From: CAZBRS01 sp964494475
Lineage (GTDB): Bacteria; Myxococcota_A; UBA9042; CAZBRS01
DNA: 64,000 nucleotides
Direction: 5' to 3'
Assembly: GCA_964494475.1 (NCBI GenBank)
Contig: CAZBRS010000019.1
Coordinates: 27,773-91,772, forward strand
Below the pieces are notes generated by a model, which ran no database searches, was not told the DNA's origin, and worked only from the letters and a program-made list of their open reading frames with translations. Below, piece by piece: positions 16,410 through 25,527 of this stretch. How positions within the stretch are numbered: the first letter of the stretch is position 1; each line of letters begins with the position of its first letter. The position numbers were made by a program, and so were the translations under genes.

Positions 16410-18257
16410 CTACCCCTCGCCCCCGAGCCGGCGCCCCAGATCGGTCTTGTCGACGGCGTTGGCCAGGGCCTCCTTGGGCTCGATCAGGCGCTTGCGGACG
16501 AGCTCCTCGAGGTGCTGGTTGAGGATCAGGTTGCCCTGCGCGCGTCCGGTCGCCATGAGGCTCGGGATCTGGTGGGTCTTGCCTTCGCGGATCTGGTTGG
16601 CCACGCCGAAGTTCACGACCAGGATCTCGACCGCGGCCACGCGCCCGCCGCCTACGCGGCGGCAGAGCGTCTGGCAGACGACGCCCTTCAGCACGTCGGC
16701 CAACGTGGAGCGCACCTGGGCCTGCTGCTCGGGCGGGAACTGGTTCACGACGCGATCGACGCAGCCGACCGCCGTGTTGGTGTGCAGGGTGCCGAACACC
16801 AGGTGCCCCGTGTTCGCCACCTCCAGGGCCAGCGCCACGGTCTCGAGGTCGCGCATCTCGCCCACCAGCACCACGTCGGGGTCTTCGCGCAGCGCCGCCC
16901 GCAGCGCCCTCGCGAAGCTGTCGGTCTGGGAGCCGATCTCGCGCTGGTTGACGAGGGATCGCTGGCTGCGGTGCACGAACTCGATGGGATCCTCGAGCGT
17001 CAGGATGTGCCCGCACTCCTTGCGGTTGATGGCGTCGAGCATGGCGGCCAACGTGGTCGACTTGCCGCTTCCGGTCGGCCCCGAGACCAGCACCAGCCCG
17101 CGCGGGAGCTCGCAGAACTGCGCTACCGCCGGCGGCAGGTTCAGCTGCTCGAGCGACAGCACCTTGTCGGGGATCTGCCGGAGCACGGCGCTCACGCCCA
17201 GGTGATTCCGAAAGAGGTTCACGCGGAAGCGTGCGAGCCCCGGCAGCGCGAACGAGAAGTCGGTGTCGTTCGTGTCCCGGAACTGGGCGGCCGGCCGCGG
17301 GGCCATCCAGGGCTGGAGCAGCGCCAGCACGTCGTCGGCCTCGAGCGGGGCCGAGTCGGCCAGCTCGACGATCTCACCGTCGAGGCGCCACCTCGGGCGC
17401 TGGCCGGCCGAGAGGTGCAGATCGGAGACCCCCTCCTCGACGACGCGCGCCAGCAGGGGCGCCAGGTCGCGCACGCGCCCTCCGTCGACGGCCTTGGTCG
17501 GCGCCGGGGTGGGGGCCGTGGTCGTGGTCGCGGGTCGCGAGTTCGCGCCGGCGCCCGCCAGGCTGCGCAGCAGGCGATCGAGCAGGGCCGCCGTCACCCG
17601 GACGGGCCGGATCTCGGCTCCGGGCAGCACCTGACGGATGCTGTCGAGCACGAAGCCCTTGGGATCGTCGACCACGCCCAGCGTGAGCACGCCCTCGGCG
17701 AACCGGAGCGGCACGACGCGCTGGCGTGTGCAGAGCGCCGCCGGCAGGGCTCGCAGCGTCTCGGGGTCGGGGGCGGACGTGGCCTCGTCGTACTCGGGCA
17801 GCGGCATCGTCTGGGCCGCCTTCGACAGGCGCAGGGCGAGGGAGCGGCTCACGGCCAGCCCGAATCCCCGCACGCGGTCGAACATGGCCAGGAAGGTCTG
17901 GGTGTCGTAGCGCACGGCGATGACGGGCTCGATCGCCTCGACCGAGGCGGTTCGGGGCTGATCGAGCAGCAGGCCGGTCTCGCCCGCGAGCTCCGGGGGC
18001 GTGAGGCGGGCCACCTCGGTCGCGGGGGCGCGACCCTCGCCGTGGACCAGCACCCGGGCCTCGCCCTTGAGGAGCACCAGGAACGCGTCGGCGGGCGCTC
18101 CTTGCCGGAGCAACGCCTCGCCGGCTGAGAACTGCACGAGCTCACCGAGCCGCGCGACCTGGCCGAGGGTGGCCTCGTCGAGGGCGGAGAAGAGGGGGGA
18201 GCGTGCCAGCGCGCGCACGATCTGATCGTGGTACACGTCGACGCCGGTGGTCTTCAT
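16410..18257 (-). CDS. cyclic-nucleotide-domain / GspE-N / PilT-type ATPase fusion
   Basis: 615 residues. Residues 15-125 form a CRP-type cyclic-nucleotide-binding domain, with the phosphate cassette visible as GETGLLLDQPRTASV. Residues about 150-235 match the GspE/MshE N-terminal module (LPAALCTRQRVVPLRFAEGV). After a Thr/Pro-rich linker, residues 270-610 are a complete PilT-like retraction ATPase: SDLHLSAGQRPRWR, Walker A GPTGSGKST near 391, Asp box TLEDPIEF, Walker B VVLVGEM and His box GTLHTN. Ordinary PilT is about 350-370 residues, so the N-terminal 250 residues are extra and presumably gate the motor by ligand. Probably acts at the base of a type IV pilus. No other pilus gene is visible nearby. 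Confidence 0.9.
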   Translation of the reverse strand: MKTTGVDVYHDQIVRALARSPLFSALDEATLGQVARLGELVQFSAGEALLRQGAPADAFLVLLKGEARVLVHGEGRAPATEVARLTPPELAGETGLLLDQPRTASVEAIEPVIAVRYDTQTFLAMFDRVRGFGLAVSRSLALRLSKAAQTMPLPEYDEATSAPDPETLRALPAALCTRQRVVPLRFAEGVLTLGVVDDPKGFVLDSIRQVLPGAEIRPVRVTAALLDRLLRSLAGAGANSRPATTTTAPTPAPTKAVDGGRVRDLAPLLARVVEEGVSDLHLSAGQRPRWRLDGEIVELADSAPLEADDVLALLQPWMAPRPAAQFRDTNDTDFSFALPGLARFRVNLFRNHLGVSAVLRQIPDKVLSLEQLNLPPAVAQFCELPRGLVLVSGPTGSGKSTTLAAMLDAINRKECGHILTLEDPIEFVHRSQRSLVNQREIGSQTDSFARALRAALREDPDVVLVGEMRDLETVALALEVANTGHLVFGTLHTNTAVGCVDRVVNQFPPEQQAQVRSTLADVLKGVVCQTLCRRVGGGRVAAVEILVVNFGVANQIREGKTHQIPSLMATGRAQGNLILNQHLEELVRKRLIEPKEALANAVDKTDLGRRLGGEG

Positions 18258-18387
18258 GGGGGCCTCGCTGCCTTGGTCGCCTGGAGGCTAGCGCATCGCG
18301 CGCGGGGTGACAAGGCGCGCGAGGGGGTTGCGTCCGGAACTGCCGACCCTACCTTGGGCACGTCGACGGAACGACGCGAGGGACACC

Positions 18388-18873
18388 GTGCAGGACGCCG
18401 CCACCGCTACCGCTTTCGAGGCCACTTCGCAAGCCTCCGTCATCGTCGCGACGTGCTCCGCGTGCGGAGCTCGCAATCGCGTCGATGCAGGCCGCACCGA
18501 CGTGCGCGCCGTCTGCGGTCGCTGCGGAGCCGAGCTCCACGCCTCGACCACCCGCCCCGTCGACGTGACCGACGCCACGTTCGACGCGCGCGTCGTCAAC
18601 GTGCCGGGCCCCGTGCTCGTCGACGCGTGGGCCCCCTGGTGCGGGCCCTGTCGCGCGCTGGCGCCCGTCGTCGAGCGTGTGGCCGCCGAGAAGGCCGGCC
18701 GGCTGACGGTGGCCAAGCTGAACACCGATCAGAACCCTGTCACGGCCGCCCGATACGGCATTCGCAGCATCCCCACGCTCGTGCTCATCCGCGACGGTCG
18801 TCGCATCGACCAGACCGTCGGGGCGCTCTCGAAGGCCCAACTCGACGAGTGGCTGGCGCGCCACGGGATCTGA
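18388..18873 (+). CDS. trxC: thioredoxin 2 type (zinc-ribbon thioredoxin)
   Basis: 161 residues. An N-terminal zinc ribbon (C23, C26, C43, C46) precedes a thioredoxin domain with active site W84-C-G-P-C88 and cis-Pro loop SIPTLVL. This is the domain order of TrxC (thioredoxin 2), which reduces cytoplasmic disulfides and responds to oxidative stress. The GTG at 18388 with GAGGGACACC upstream gives the family length plus about 15 residues. An upstream in-frame ATG (18307) would add 27 Arg-rich residues and is less likely. It diverges from the PilT-like gene. Confidence 0.9.
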   Translation: MQDAATATAFEATSQASVIVATCSACGARNRVDAGRTDVRAVCGRCGAELHASTTRPVDVTDATFDARVVNVPGPVLVDAWAPWCGPCRALAPVVERVAAEKAGRLTVAKLNTDQNPVTAARYGIRSIPTLVLIRDGRRIDQTVGALSKAQLDEWLARHGI

Positions 18874-18898
18874 TCGGCGCCGGGGCTCGCCGGGGCGG

Positions 18899-19795
18899 TC
18901 ACACCACCTGATGGCCGGCGTCGATGGCGGCCAGCCGCGTGCCCTCGAACCGCAGGTCGACGCGCCCGAGCCAGATGCCCGCGAACCCGACCTGCTGAAT
19001 CTGGGTGGTGCCCCCGTCGGGGTTCGTGACGAGCTTGGGCTTCTTCAGCCAGCTGTGCGAGTGCCCTCCGAGGATGAGGTCGATGCCGTTCACCTGGCTG
19101 GCCAGCGTGACGTCGCCCGGCGAGTGGGGCTCGTCGGTCATCCCCAGGTGCGTCAGGGCCACCACGGCGTGCACCTTCTCGGTCTCGCGCAGGGTGGCGA
19201 CGGTGCGGCGGGCGGCGTCGAGGACATCGACGTACTCTACCCCCGCGTGCAGGTGCGGCCCCACCAGCCCCTCGAAGGCCACCGTGAGCCCGAGGAAGCC
19301 GACGCGCACGTCGCCGAACGTCTTCACCACGTAGGGCTTCAAGCGCCCCGCGAGCCCGGGATCGGTGGCGCGCAGGTTGGCGCACACGAACTGGAACGTG
19401 GCGTGGTCCATAGCCTTTTTCAGCGTGTCGACGCCGCTGTCGAAGTCGTGGTTGCCGAGGGTGGCCAGATCGTAGCCCAGGCGCGACATGGCCTCGTACT
19501 CGGGTACCCCGCCGAAGAAGTTGAAGTAGGGCGTGCCCTGGAACACGTCGCCCGAGTCGGTGACCACCACGTGGGGCTCGGCCTTGCGGATGCGATCGAT
19601 GAGCGTCTTGCGCCGGGCGACGCCGCCGAGACCTTCGTAGCGGCCCCCGTCGAGGGGGAAGGGGTCGAGGCGCGAGTGCGTGTCGTTGGTGTGCAGGAGG
19701 ACCACGCGCGTGGTGTCGGCCGCCAGCAGGCGCCGCGGCAGGCAGGTGGCCGCGGCCAGCGCCGTGCCGGTGACCAGGAATCGACGGCGGTTCAT
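18899..19795 (-). CDS. 5'-nucleotidase-type metallophosphatase (catalytic half)
   Basis: 298 residues with a Tat-type signal (MNRRRFLVTGTALAAATCLP). The rest is the calcineurin-like metallophosphatase half of UshA/5'-nucleotidase: LLHTNDTHSRLDP, TDSGDVFQGT, GNHDFD and LGGHSHSW carry the metal ligands. The C-terminal substrate-specificity domain is missing from this chain and is encoded by the gene just upstream. The start overlaps that gene as ATGA. Together they should hydrolyse extracytoplasmic nucleotides or related phosphate esters. The Tat signal implies folding with metal before export. Confidence 0.92.
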   Translation of the reverse strand: MNRRRFLVTGTALAAATCLPRRLLAADTTRVVLLHTNDTHSRLDPFPLDGGRYEGLGGVARRKTLIDRIRKAEPHVVVTDSGDVFQGTPYFNFFGGVPEYEAMSRLGYDLATLGNHDFDSGVDTLKKAMDHATFQFVCANLRATDPGLAGRLKPYVVKTFGDVRVGFLGLTVAFEGLVGPHLHAGVEYVDVLDAARRTVATLRETEKVHAVVALTHLGMTDEPHSPGDVTLASQVNGIDLILGGHSHSWLKKPKLVTNPDGGTTQIQQVGFAGIWLGRVDLRFEGTRLAAIDAGHQVV

Positions 19796-20535
19796 CGCGC
19801 GCCTCCCTTCTTCTCGGAGCGCGTGCGGCGGTCGAGGGTGGGCACCAGCGTCTTCCGCGCCCGGACGGCGTCGATGAGCACGTCGCGCAGCACGAGCCCC
19901 GTGTCGACGGGCGCGGGATCGAGGGACAGGGCTCCCAGCTTTCCGCTGACGCGCTGCAGGTAGTCGGTGGTTACCACCTGGTAGGTGGCCGCGGGATCGA
20001 CCGGCTGGTCGCCCACGCGCACGCTCAGCGCCTTCTCGCCCTGCATCACCAGCACGAGGCCGCTCTGGGGCACGCCGCCCTGGCCGGCGATTTGATCCGC
20101 GAGCTCGAGAAGTTGAGCCCCGGTCAGCCGCACCAGCACCAGGCGGTTGTCGAAGGGCATGACCTCCATGACCGTGCGTCGCGTCACCGGCCCCCGCGGG
20201 ATGCCGGCGCGCAGGCCCCCGTTGTTGGTGAGCGCCACGTCGGCGGGCCGTCCGAGCCGGGCCGTCACCGACTCGCGCATGATGTCGGTCACCAGGTTGC
20301 CGAGGGACGACTCGGGGTTCCCCTTGTCGAACTGGCCCGTGGCCTCGGCCAGCACCTCGTTCACCTGGCGATCCATCTCGGCGCGCAGCGGCGCGAGGTA
20401 GCCCTCGATCGCCGCGTCGGCCGCGACCTCGCGCCCCACGAGCTCGTGGCTCGTCTCGAAGGGCGGCGCGCCGGCCAGCGCCAGGCGGACGGTCGTGAGC
20501 AGCAGGAAGAGCGAGAACGCCAGGACCTTCTGCAC
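19792..20535 (-). CDS. 5'-nucleotidase C-terminal (specificity) domain protein
   Basis: 247 residues. A Sec signal (MQKVLAFSLFLLLTTVRLALA) precedes a single 5'-nucleotidase C-terminal domain, recognised by GNLVTDIMRE, ALTNNGGLRAGI, RRTVMEVMPFDNRLVLV and YQVVTTDYL. In UshA this domain binds the nucleoside and follows the phosphatase domain in one chain; here it is a separate, first-translated protein. The two halves also carry different export signals (Sec here, apparently Tat on the partner). The GTG at 20535 has GAGGT five bases upstream. Similar two-gene arrangements are known in Bacteroidetes. Confidence 0.9.
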   Translation of the reverse strand: MQKVLAFSLFLLLTTVRLALAGAPPFETSHELVGREVAADAAIEGYLAPLRAEMDRQVNEVLAEATGQFDKGNPESSLGNLVTDIMRESVTARLGRPADVALTNNGGLRAGIPRGPVTRRTVMEVMPFDNRLVLVRLTGAQLLELADQIAGQGGVPQSGLVLVMQGEKALSVRVGDQPVDPAATYQVVTTDYLQRVSGKLGALSLDPAPVDTGLVLRDVLIDAVRARKTLVPTLDRRTRSEKKGGAR

Positions 20536-20627
20536 GGGGAACCTCGCAGGGTACGAAGACGAAGTGGATTCTAGAAGACAGCCCGCGTAAGATCCACGAC
20601 TCAGCGCGATCGGCCGCAGAGGAGCCC

Positions 20628-22307
20628 ATGAGCGAGGTCATCCCCCAGGAGCGCATCCTCATCCGTGTTCCCCAGTTGCAGGCCGAGCTGCGCGTCGCGC
20701 GCCGGACCACCCCCCTCGAGTTGCTCGAGCGCCTGCCGCGGCCCCTCGGCTTCGAGCCCGCCGCCGTGCTCCTCGACGGGCAGCTCCAGCACCTGACCGC
20801 CCGCCTGCACGTCGACGGCGTGCTCGAGTACCTGTCCGGCGAGACCCGCGAGGGCGGGCGCGTCTACCGACGCAGCCTGGTCGTGCTGCTCACCGTGGCG
20901 GCGCGCACGCTCTTTCCCAAGGGTCGCCTCAAGGTGCAGCACAGCTTCGGCAAGGGGCTGTTCTGCACCATCGACCTGAAGCGCGCGCTGCGCCGCTCCG
21001 ACGTCGAGGCCCTGCAGAACGAGATGAAGCGCCTCGTGCAGGAAGACGTACCCATCGAGCGCGTGATCGTGCCGCTCGCCGAGGCCCTCGACAAGCTGCG
21101 CGCCCAGGGCTCCGACTCGAAGATCTCGCTGCTCGAGAACAGCCTGCGCGAGGTCATCCCGCTCTGCCGCGTGAAGGACGTGTTCGAGCTCTGGCACGGC
21201 CCGTTCTTTCCGCGCACCGGCAGCATCCACGACTTCAACCTGCGGTACTACGAACCCGGCTTCGTGCTGCACTACCCCTATTGGATGAACCCCGGCGTGC
21301 TGCCGCCCGAAAAGGACCAGCCCAAGCTCTTCCGCGTGTTCCAGGAGTACGAGCGCTGGGGCACCATCCTCGGCCTCGAGACCGTGGGCGATCTGAACCG
21401 CCAGATCATCGAAGGGCACGGCGGCGAGGTCGTGCTCATCGCCGAGGCGCTGCACGAGAAGAAGATCGCCGAGGTGGCCGAGCAGGTGCGCGCGCGCTTC
21501 CCCGTGACGCGCGTGGTCCTCATCGCGGGCCCGTCGGCGTCGGGCAAGACCACGTTCTCGCGGCGCCTCTCGGTGCAGCTCCGCGTGGCCGGACTGAACC
21601 CCCAGGCCATCAGCCTCGACGACTACTTCGTCGATCGCGGGCACACCCCGCGCGACGAGAACGGCGAGCTCGACTTCGAGGCGCTGCACGCCATCGACGT
21701 GGCCCTGTTCAACGAGCACCTGCTGGCGCTGCTCGCGGGACAAGAGGTCGTCATCCCGCGCTTCGACTTCAAGACCGGCGCCCGGCGCTCCGAGGGGCAC
21801 CGCATGCGCCTGGGGCCGCAGGATCTCATCGTCATCGAGGGCATCCACGGGCTGAACGAGGGCCTGACCGCCCACATCCCCGCGGCCTTGAAGTTCCGCG
21901 TGTATTGCTCGGCGCTCACGCACCTGAACCTCGACCGCGAGACCAGCATGTCGACCACCGACACGCGCCTGCTCCGGCGCATGGTGCGCGATCGCCTGTT
22001 CCGGGGGTACTCGGCCGAGGAGACCCTGACGCGCTGGCCGTCGGTCAACCGCGGCGAGTACCGCAACATCTTCCCGTTCCAGGAAGACGCCGACCTCATG
22101 TTCAACTCGGCGTTGGTCTACGAGCACGCGGCGCTGGCGCCCTACGCGCTGCCCACGCTGCTCACCGTGCGACCCGGCAGCCCGGTCTATGTCGAGGCGC
22201 GCCGGCTCGTGAACCTGCTCGGCTATTTCCTGGCCGTGCCGTCCGAGCGCGTGCCGGCCACCTCGATCCTGCGCGAGTTCATCGGCGGAAGCAGCTTTCA
22301 CAACTAG
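20628..22307 (+). CDS. nucleoside (uridine) kinase with ThrRS-like TGS/SAD domains
   Basis: 559 residues. The N-terminal 200 resemble the TGS and second additional (editing-like) domains of threonyl-tRNA synthetase. The C-terminal half (about 290-500) is a P-loop uridine-kinase fold, with Walker A GPSASGKTT near 301, SLDDYFVDR and a Walker-B-like IVIEGIHGLNE. This long nucleoside-kinase type is found in several phyla. Expected role: phosphorylation of uridine or a related nucleoside in salvage; the job of the synthetase-like part is not known. GAGGAGCCC precedes the ATG. It is followed 9 bp later by the DUF4476 gene and is probably co-transcribed with it. Confidence 0.9.
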   Translation: MSEVIPQERILIRVPQLQAELRVARRTTPLELLERLPRPLGFEPAAVLLDGQLQHLTARLHVDGVLEYLSGETREGGRVYRRSLVVLLTVAARTLFPKGRLKVQHSFGKGLFCTIDLKRALRRSDVEALQNEMKRLVQEDVPIERVIVPLAEALDKLRAQGSDSKISLLENSLREVIPLCRVKDVFELWHGPFFPRTGSIHDFNLRYYEPGFVLHYPYWMNPGVLPPEKDQPKLFRVFQEYERWGTILGLETVGDLNRQIIEGHGGEVVLIAEALHEKKIAEVAEQVRARFPVTRVVLIAGPSASGKTTFSRRLSVQLRVAGLNPQAISLDDYFVDRGHTPRDENGELDFEALHAIDVALFNEHLLALLAGQEVVIPRFDFKTGARRSEGHRMRLGPQDLIVIEGIHGLNEGLTAHIPAALKFRVYCSALTHLNLDRETSMSTTDTRLLRRMVRDRLFRGYSAEETLTRWPSVNRGEYRNIFPFQEDADLMFNSALVYEHAALAPYALPTLLTVRPGSPVYVEARRLVNLLGYFLAVPSERVPATSILREFIGGSSFHN

Positions 22308-22316
22308 GAGGGTCCC

Positions 22317-22979
22317 TTGAGAACGACGATCGCCATCCTGCTCGTGCTCCTGGCCTCGCCGGCCGGAGCCCAGACGCGCCGAACGACCAGGACCACCACC
22401 CTGACCACCACCCCTCCGGCGTCGACGCAGACCCTGGCCGTCACGGGGGGCGGGCTCGACGAGGCCACGCGCCGGCAGATCATCGAGGCCGTCGACGAGG
22501 CGCGCAAGGCCCTCTTCCGCCTGAAGGAGGCTCGGAACGCGCGCTGCGAGTCGGTGAAGGAGCGCGCCGATCTGGCCGCCGAGCAGATCGATGCCAAGCT
22601 CGAGCGCATCCTGCTGGTCCTCGAGAAGCAGCCCACGTTCGTGCACCCCGTGGTGGTGACCGAGACCGTGGAGACCCCCGAAGAGCAGGGCCCGGCGTGG
22701 CTGTTGGCCGACGAGGTGGCGCGCCTGTCGCAGGCGGTGGCGTCCGAGAGCTTCGCCGAGGATCAACTGCGCGTGCTGCGCCTGGGCTTCACGGGCGTCC
22801 CCATCCTCGTGAACGACGCCAAAGACCTGCTCGCGCGTTTCAACTTCTCGGAAGACAAGCTGAAGGCCCTGCAGGTCATGGTGCCCTACCTCTACGACCG
22901 GCAGAACGCCTTCCAACTGCTCGACGCCTTCACGTTCTCGGACGACAAGGCCGAGGCGCAGCGCATCCTGGCGCGGTGA
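22317..22979 (+). CDS. secreted DUF4476 protein
   Basis: 220 residues starting with TTG. The start is fixed by AGGAGGGTCCC, whose AGG overlaps the upstream stop region, and by an immediate Sec signal (RTTIAILLVLLASPAGAQ). A Thr-rich linker and a helical region (about 45-110) lead to a C-terminal DUF4476 domain (about 120-220: FAEDQLRVLRLGF, FSEDKLKALQVMVPYLYDRQ, LLDAFTFSDDKAEA). DUF4476 proteins are periplasmic, common in Myxococcota and Bacteroidetes, and of unknown function. Confidence 0.85.
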   Translation: MRTTIAILLVLLASPAGAQTRRTTRTTTLTTTPPASTQTLAVTGGGLDEATRRQIIEAVDEARKALFRLKEARNARCESVKERADLAAEQIDAKLERILLVLEKQPTFVHPVVVTETVETPEEQGPAWLLADEVARLSQAVASESFAEDQLRVLRLGFTGVPILVNDAKDLLARFNFSEDKLKALQVMVPYLYDRQNAFQLLDAFTFSDDKAEAQRILAR

Positions 22980-22991
22980 GAAACCGTTGGG

Positions 22992-23549
22992 CTACCGAGC
23001 GATCTTGAGGACGCCGGGCCGCGTGAGGAAGTTGACGAGCGCGAGCGTGCGCAGCGTGCCGAAGCTGCTGGCCTGCAGCACCGACGAGACGTGGCCGTCG
23101 TCGGAGGTGCGCACCAGCTCGCGGATGGTCTTCAGCGGCGAGTACTTCTCGTAGAACGCCAGCTTGGGGTTGCGGGCCTGGGGCCCGAACTCGAGCACGA
23201 CGTCGTCCTTGGTGTACACGTCTTCGTAGAGCTTGAGGATCTTCTCCTGGTACTTCTTGACGAAGGCGGCCACGCGCGGGCTGTCGGGGTGCAGGAAGAG
23301 CAGGCGTTCGAACGACACCAGCCCGCCGTCGAGGTCGCCGAGGCCGAAGAGCGTGATGACGTCGTCGAGCAGCTCACGGGAGGCGTCGACGTCGGCGGAG
23401 GGGGCGGCCTCCTCGGCCTGCAGCAGGGCCTTGGCCTCGACGGTCTTGGGGCGCGGGGCCGCCGCCTCGAGGGCGCGCAGCTCGGCGTAGCGCTCGAGGA
23501 GGAGCGAGAAGAACAGGGAGATGCGCTCCCGGTCGATCGGTGACGCCAT
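22992..23549 (-). CDS. conserved-looking cytoplasmic protein of unknown function
   Basis: 185 residues, no signal peptide or membrane helix. The N-terminal half is helical (ERISLFFSLLLERYAELRAL; then a TPR-like DDVITLFGLGDLDGGLVSFERLLFLHP). The C-terminal half (LYEDVYTKDDVVLEFGPQ, LSSVLQASSFGTLRTLALVNFLTRPGVLKI-like) may be a small helical bundle. GGAGGTTTCGA precedes the ATG at 23549. It follows hslU on the same strand after 26 bp, so it may be the last gene of the xerC-hslVU transcript. The codon pattern matches its neighbours. No family recognised. Confidence 0.75.
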   Translation of the reverse strand: MASPIDRERISLFFSLLLERYAELRALEAAAPRPKTVEAKALLQAEEAAPSADVDASRELLDDVITLFGLGDLDGGLVSFERLLFLHPDSPRVAAFVKKYQEKILKLYEDVYTKDDVVLEFGPQARNPKLAFYEKYSPLKTIRELVRTSDDGHVSSVLQASSFGTLRTLALVNFLTRPGVLKIAR

Positions 23550-23575
23550 TCGAAACCTCCGCGGGGCCGGGCCTC

Positions 23576-24942
<1,367 letters not shown>

Positions 24943-24946
<4 letters not shown>

Positions 24947-25527
24947 CGCGAGCCTCCGCTTGGGACTTCGGGCGCGTCGGACGAGAGCTCCTCGAGCGTG
25001 ACGCGCTCGTTGGTGTAGATGCAGATGGTGGCCGCGATGCGCATGGCCTCGCGCGCCAGGGCGGCGGCGTCGAGGTTCGAGTGCGCCAGCAGGGCGCGCG
25101 CGGCAGCCAGCGCGTAGGGCCCGCCCGAGCCGATGGCGGCCACGTCGTCGTCGGGCTCGACCACGTCGCCCCGGCCGGTGATGAGCAGCGTGTGCTCGGC
25201 GTCGGCGGCCAGGAGCAGCGCGTCGAGCTGCCGCAGGTACTTGTCGGTGCGCCACAGCTTGGTGAGCTCGACGGCGGCACGCTGCAGGTTGCCGTTGTAC
25301 TCCTTGAGGCGCTCCTCGAAGCGCTCGAACAGGGTGAACGCGTCGGCCGTGGTGCCGGCGAAGCCGACCAGCACGCGGTTCTGGTAGAGGCGGCGCAGCT
25401 TGCGCGCGCCCTCCTTCAGGATGGTGGCCCCGAAGGTGACCTGACCGTCGCCGGCCAGGACGACCTTGCCGCCCCGGCGGACGGCCAGGACGGTGGTGCC
25501 GTGGAGGGGGACGTACTCGTTCGTCAT
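24943..25527 (-). CDS. hslV: HslV, peptidase subunit of the HslUV protease
   Basis: 194 residues. The catalytic threonine follows a short propeptide (MTNEYVPLHG, then TTVLAVRRGG), so maturation must remove about ten residues. The rest has the proteasome-beta-like fold with GDGQVTFG, LVGFAGTTADAFTL, KLWRTDKYLR and IGSGGPYALAAARAL. The C terminus is about 15 residues longer than in E. coli. AAGGAGCCAGA precedes the ATG, which overlaps the xerC stop by 4 bp; the gene overlaps hslU by another 4 bp, so all three are translationally coupled. Confidence 0.97.

Noticed and set aside
18307..18387. Earlier ATG for the thioredoxin gene
   Set aside because: The added 27 residues are Arg/Pro-rich, unlike TrxC, and the GTG at 18388 has a better ribosome site.
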